This document shows, in pieces, positions 63,038 through 64,000 of a stretch of DNA of 64,000 nt. Origin of the DNA: Halopiger aswanensis (lineage in GTDB: Archaea; Halobacteriota; Halobacteria; Halobacteriales; Natrialbaceae); contig NZ_RAPO01000002.1 of the NCBI RefSeq assembly GCF_003610195.1, positions 806,001 through 870,000 of the forward strand, in the 5' to 3' direction. The number at the start of each line of letters is the position of its first letter. Position 1 is the stretch's first letter. Both the position numbers and the translations under genes were made by a program. The notes under the pieces are model-generated. The model had not been told where the DNA came from. It made no database searches and saw nothing but the letters and a program-made list of their open reading frames with translations.

Positions 63038-63499
63038 TCACTGGTAATCGACCTCCCCTTCGCCTTCGCCGATCCACGCGCCCCGGTCGGGTTCGCGCGA
63101 CTCGAGCGGGTCGATGTCCTTGTACCACGGGACCGACTTCAGCTGCTCCTTGTTGTACACCAAGTCGTGTTTGGTGTCGCCGGTGAACTCGAAGTTCTGG
63201 GTGAGCAGGATGGCGTCGGTCGGGCACACCTCCTCGCAGAGCCGGCAGTAGACGCACTGCCCGATGTGGAGGTTGTACTGTTCGCCGTTGCGCTTGTCGT
63301 CCATCACGATCTGGATCGTATCGTTCGGACAGACGTTCTCGCACTGGCGACACCAGATACACCGCTCCTGGCTCCACTTGTGGACGCCGCGGAACCGCGG
63401 CGACACGTCGGGTGCCGTCTTCGGGTACTCCACCGTGAAGGTGGAGCCGTCCAGCGCGTGCTTCATCGTCGTTGCCATTGATTTGAGTAGTCCGATCAT
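63038..63499 (-). CDS. nuoI: Complex I subunit I (NuoI), 2x[4Fe-4S] ferredoxin subunit
   Basis: The 153-residue subunit carries two [4Fe-4S] clusters, N6a and N6b in the family, and passes electrons to the quinone site. Motifs are CIWCRQCENVCPND near 47-60 and CVYCRLCEEVCPTD near 86-99. The N-terminal MIGLLKSMATTMKHALDG is the amphipathic helix typical for membrane docking. The ATG at 63499 overlaps the nuoH stop by 4 bases (ATGA); longer in-frame starts lie inside nuoH. It is followed by a 94-base gap and nuoJ1. Confidence 0.95.
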   Translation of the reverse strand: MIGLLKSMATTMKHALDGSTFTVEYPKTAPDVSPRFRGVHKWSQERCIWCRQCENVCPNDTIQIVMDDKRNGEQYNLHIGQCVYCRLCEEVCPTDAILLTQNFEFTGDTKHDLVYNKEQLKSVPWYKDIDPLESREPDRGAWIGEGEGEVDYQ

Positions 63500-64000
63500 G
63501 CGATCACCCCAACGATTGCCGCAGTCAGTCCGAGGTTCGCAAAGGAAAGGACCAGCAGTCCCTTCCAGCCGATTTCGATCAGTTGGTCGATGCGGACGCG
63601 CGGGATGGCCGATCGCAGCCACTGGGTCAGCAGGAACGCCGCCCAGATCTTCACGATGAACCAAACGATACCCAGCCCCTCGGGGCCCGGTCCGGCCGGC
63701 CCGCCGAGGAAGATCGTCGCGATGATCGCCCCGCCGAGGAAGATGTGGAGGAACTCGCCGAGGTAGACGAGCACGAAGTACACAGAGGAGTACTCGGTCT
63801 GGTACCCCGCGATGAGTTCCGCCGGCGCCTCGGGCATGTCGAACGGGTTCCGGCCGACCTCAGCGAAGTTCGCGATCAGGAACAGCACGAACGCGAACGG
63901 GTTCACCAGCGCGAACCACGCCGGAATCCCCCACTCGAGGCCGGGGATCGTAAACAGCGTCGTCTGGTTCTGGACGGCGACGATCTCGCTCATGCGCAGC
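63496..64000 (-). CDS. nuoH: Complex I subunit H (NuoH), C-terminal half, partial at window edge
   Basis: NuoH is the membrane subunit that forms part of the quinone-binding chamber at the interface with the peripheral arm. The frame stays open at base 64000 and covers the last 168 or so of roughly 350 residues. The conserved segment NPFDMPEAPAELIAGYQTEYS and FALVNPFAFVLFLIANFAEVGR confirm identity, as does the ending WKGLLVLSFANLGLTAAIVG. An ATG at 63993 is internal, since the upstream codons continue the frame. It overlaps nuoI by 4 bases. Confidence 0.93.
   Translation of the reverse strand, partial: LRMSEIVAVQNQTTLFTIPGLEWGIPAWFALVNPFAFVLFLIANFAEVGRNPFDMPEAPAELIAGYQTEYSSVYFVLVYLGEFLHIFLGGAIIATIFLGGPAGPGPEGLGIVWFIVKIWAAFLLTQWLRSAIPRVRIDQLIEIGWKGLLVLSFANLGLTAAIVGVIA

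Noticed and set aside
1-64000. Search by eye for tRNA, rRNA, CRISPR repeats, transposases and integrase sites
   Set aside because: None seen. The tandem repeats at 8924-9027 and 20009-20081 are too short and contiguous for CRISPR and have no spacers or cas genes.

Overview
The window is chromosomal DNA of an extremely halophilic archaeon (class Halobacteria). The evidence is high GC with GC-rich third codon positions, strongly acidic proteins, frequent CTCGAG Leu-Glu codon pairs, Tat and Tat-lipoprotein signal peptides, archaeosortase A, the archaeal phosphomevalonate decarboxylase, a complex I operon with nuoJ split in two, and many leaderless promoters in which a TATA-like box sits 26-31 bases before the start codon. 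The overall gene set would suit the Natrialbaceae, but that is inference. I see no rRNA, tRNA, CRISPR array, complete transposon or prophage.

Layout. Bases 1-3.6 kb: smc (cut by the window edge) behind a small coiled-coil gene. 3.8-17.4 kb: a carbon-uptake and lactate-oxidation region, with an AMP-forming acyl-CoA synthetase, lutC and a LutB-type LUD/Fe-S/CCG fusion, a first lactate permease, a probable decayed gene, a winged-helix regulator, a second lactate permease, and a giant FAD/Fe-S D-lactate (or glycolate) dehydrogenase. The intergenic DNA here carries several palindromes and a 21-bp tandem repeat. 17.7-21.3 kb: three secreted or membrane proteins, two of them paralogous (one with a PGF-CTERM-like tail, one anchored and fused to a winged helix), around a divergent promoter packed with 10-bp-phased repeats. 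21.4-29.9 kb: a dicarboxylate/amino-acid symporter, a Tat lipoprotein gene broken by a one-base frameshift, gatB, a thioredoxin-like lipoprotein with a CcdA-type membrane protein, two metallo-beta-lactamase-fold hydrolases and small membrane proteins. 29.9-39.98 kb: a two-subunit Tat-linked GMC dehydrogenase, a FAD amine-oxidase-like enzyme, a phosphoesterase, artA, and small housekeeping or hypothetical genes. 40-51 kb: carB, phosphomevalonate decarboxylase, nth, a degenerate NAD-kinase-like protein, an M28 peptidase and a polyprenyl diphosphate synthase. 51-64 kb: acs, an SDR-type reductase, a CBS-ParB fusion, a 41-residue zinc-knuckle protein, an RCK-DHH fusion, and the complex I tail nuoH-I-J1-J2-K-L-M-N.

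How the genes work together. The lactate region looks like a self-contained uptake, oxidation and activation unit feeding electrons to the membrane. The LutB-like protein and the D-lactate dehydrogenase carry the same C-terminal Fe-S/CCG module. Complex I at the other end is the proton-pumping membrane arm. Isoprenoid lipid synthesis is represented by mvaD and a prenyl synthase. artA may process the PGF-CTERM-like protein found 17 kb away.

The least explained parts are the three-gene envelope/signalling module with its phased-repeat promoter, the repeat-rich lut-lctP promoter, the GMC dehydrogenase with a four-cysteine cluster and no cytochrome subunit, and the NAD-kinase homologue that has lost its catalytic motif. 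Reading was by eye; family names are from memory and no database search was run.
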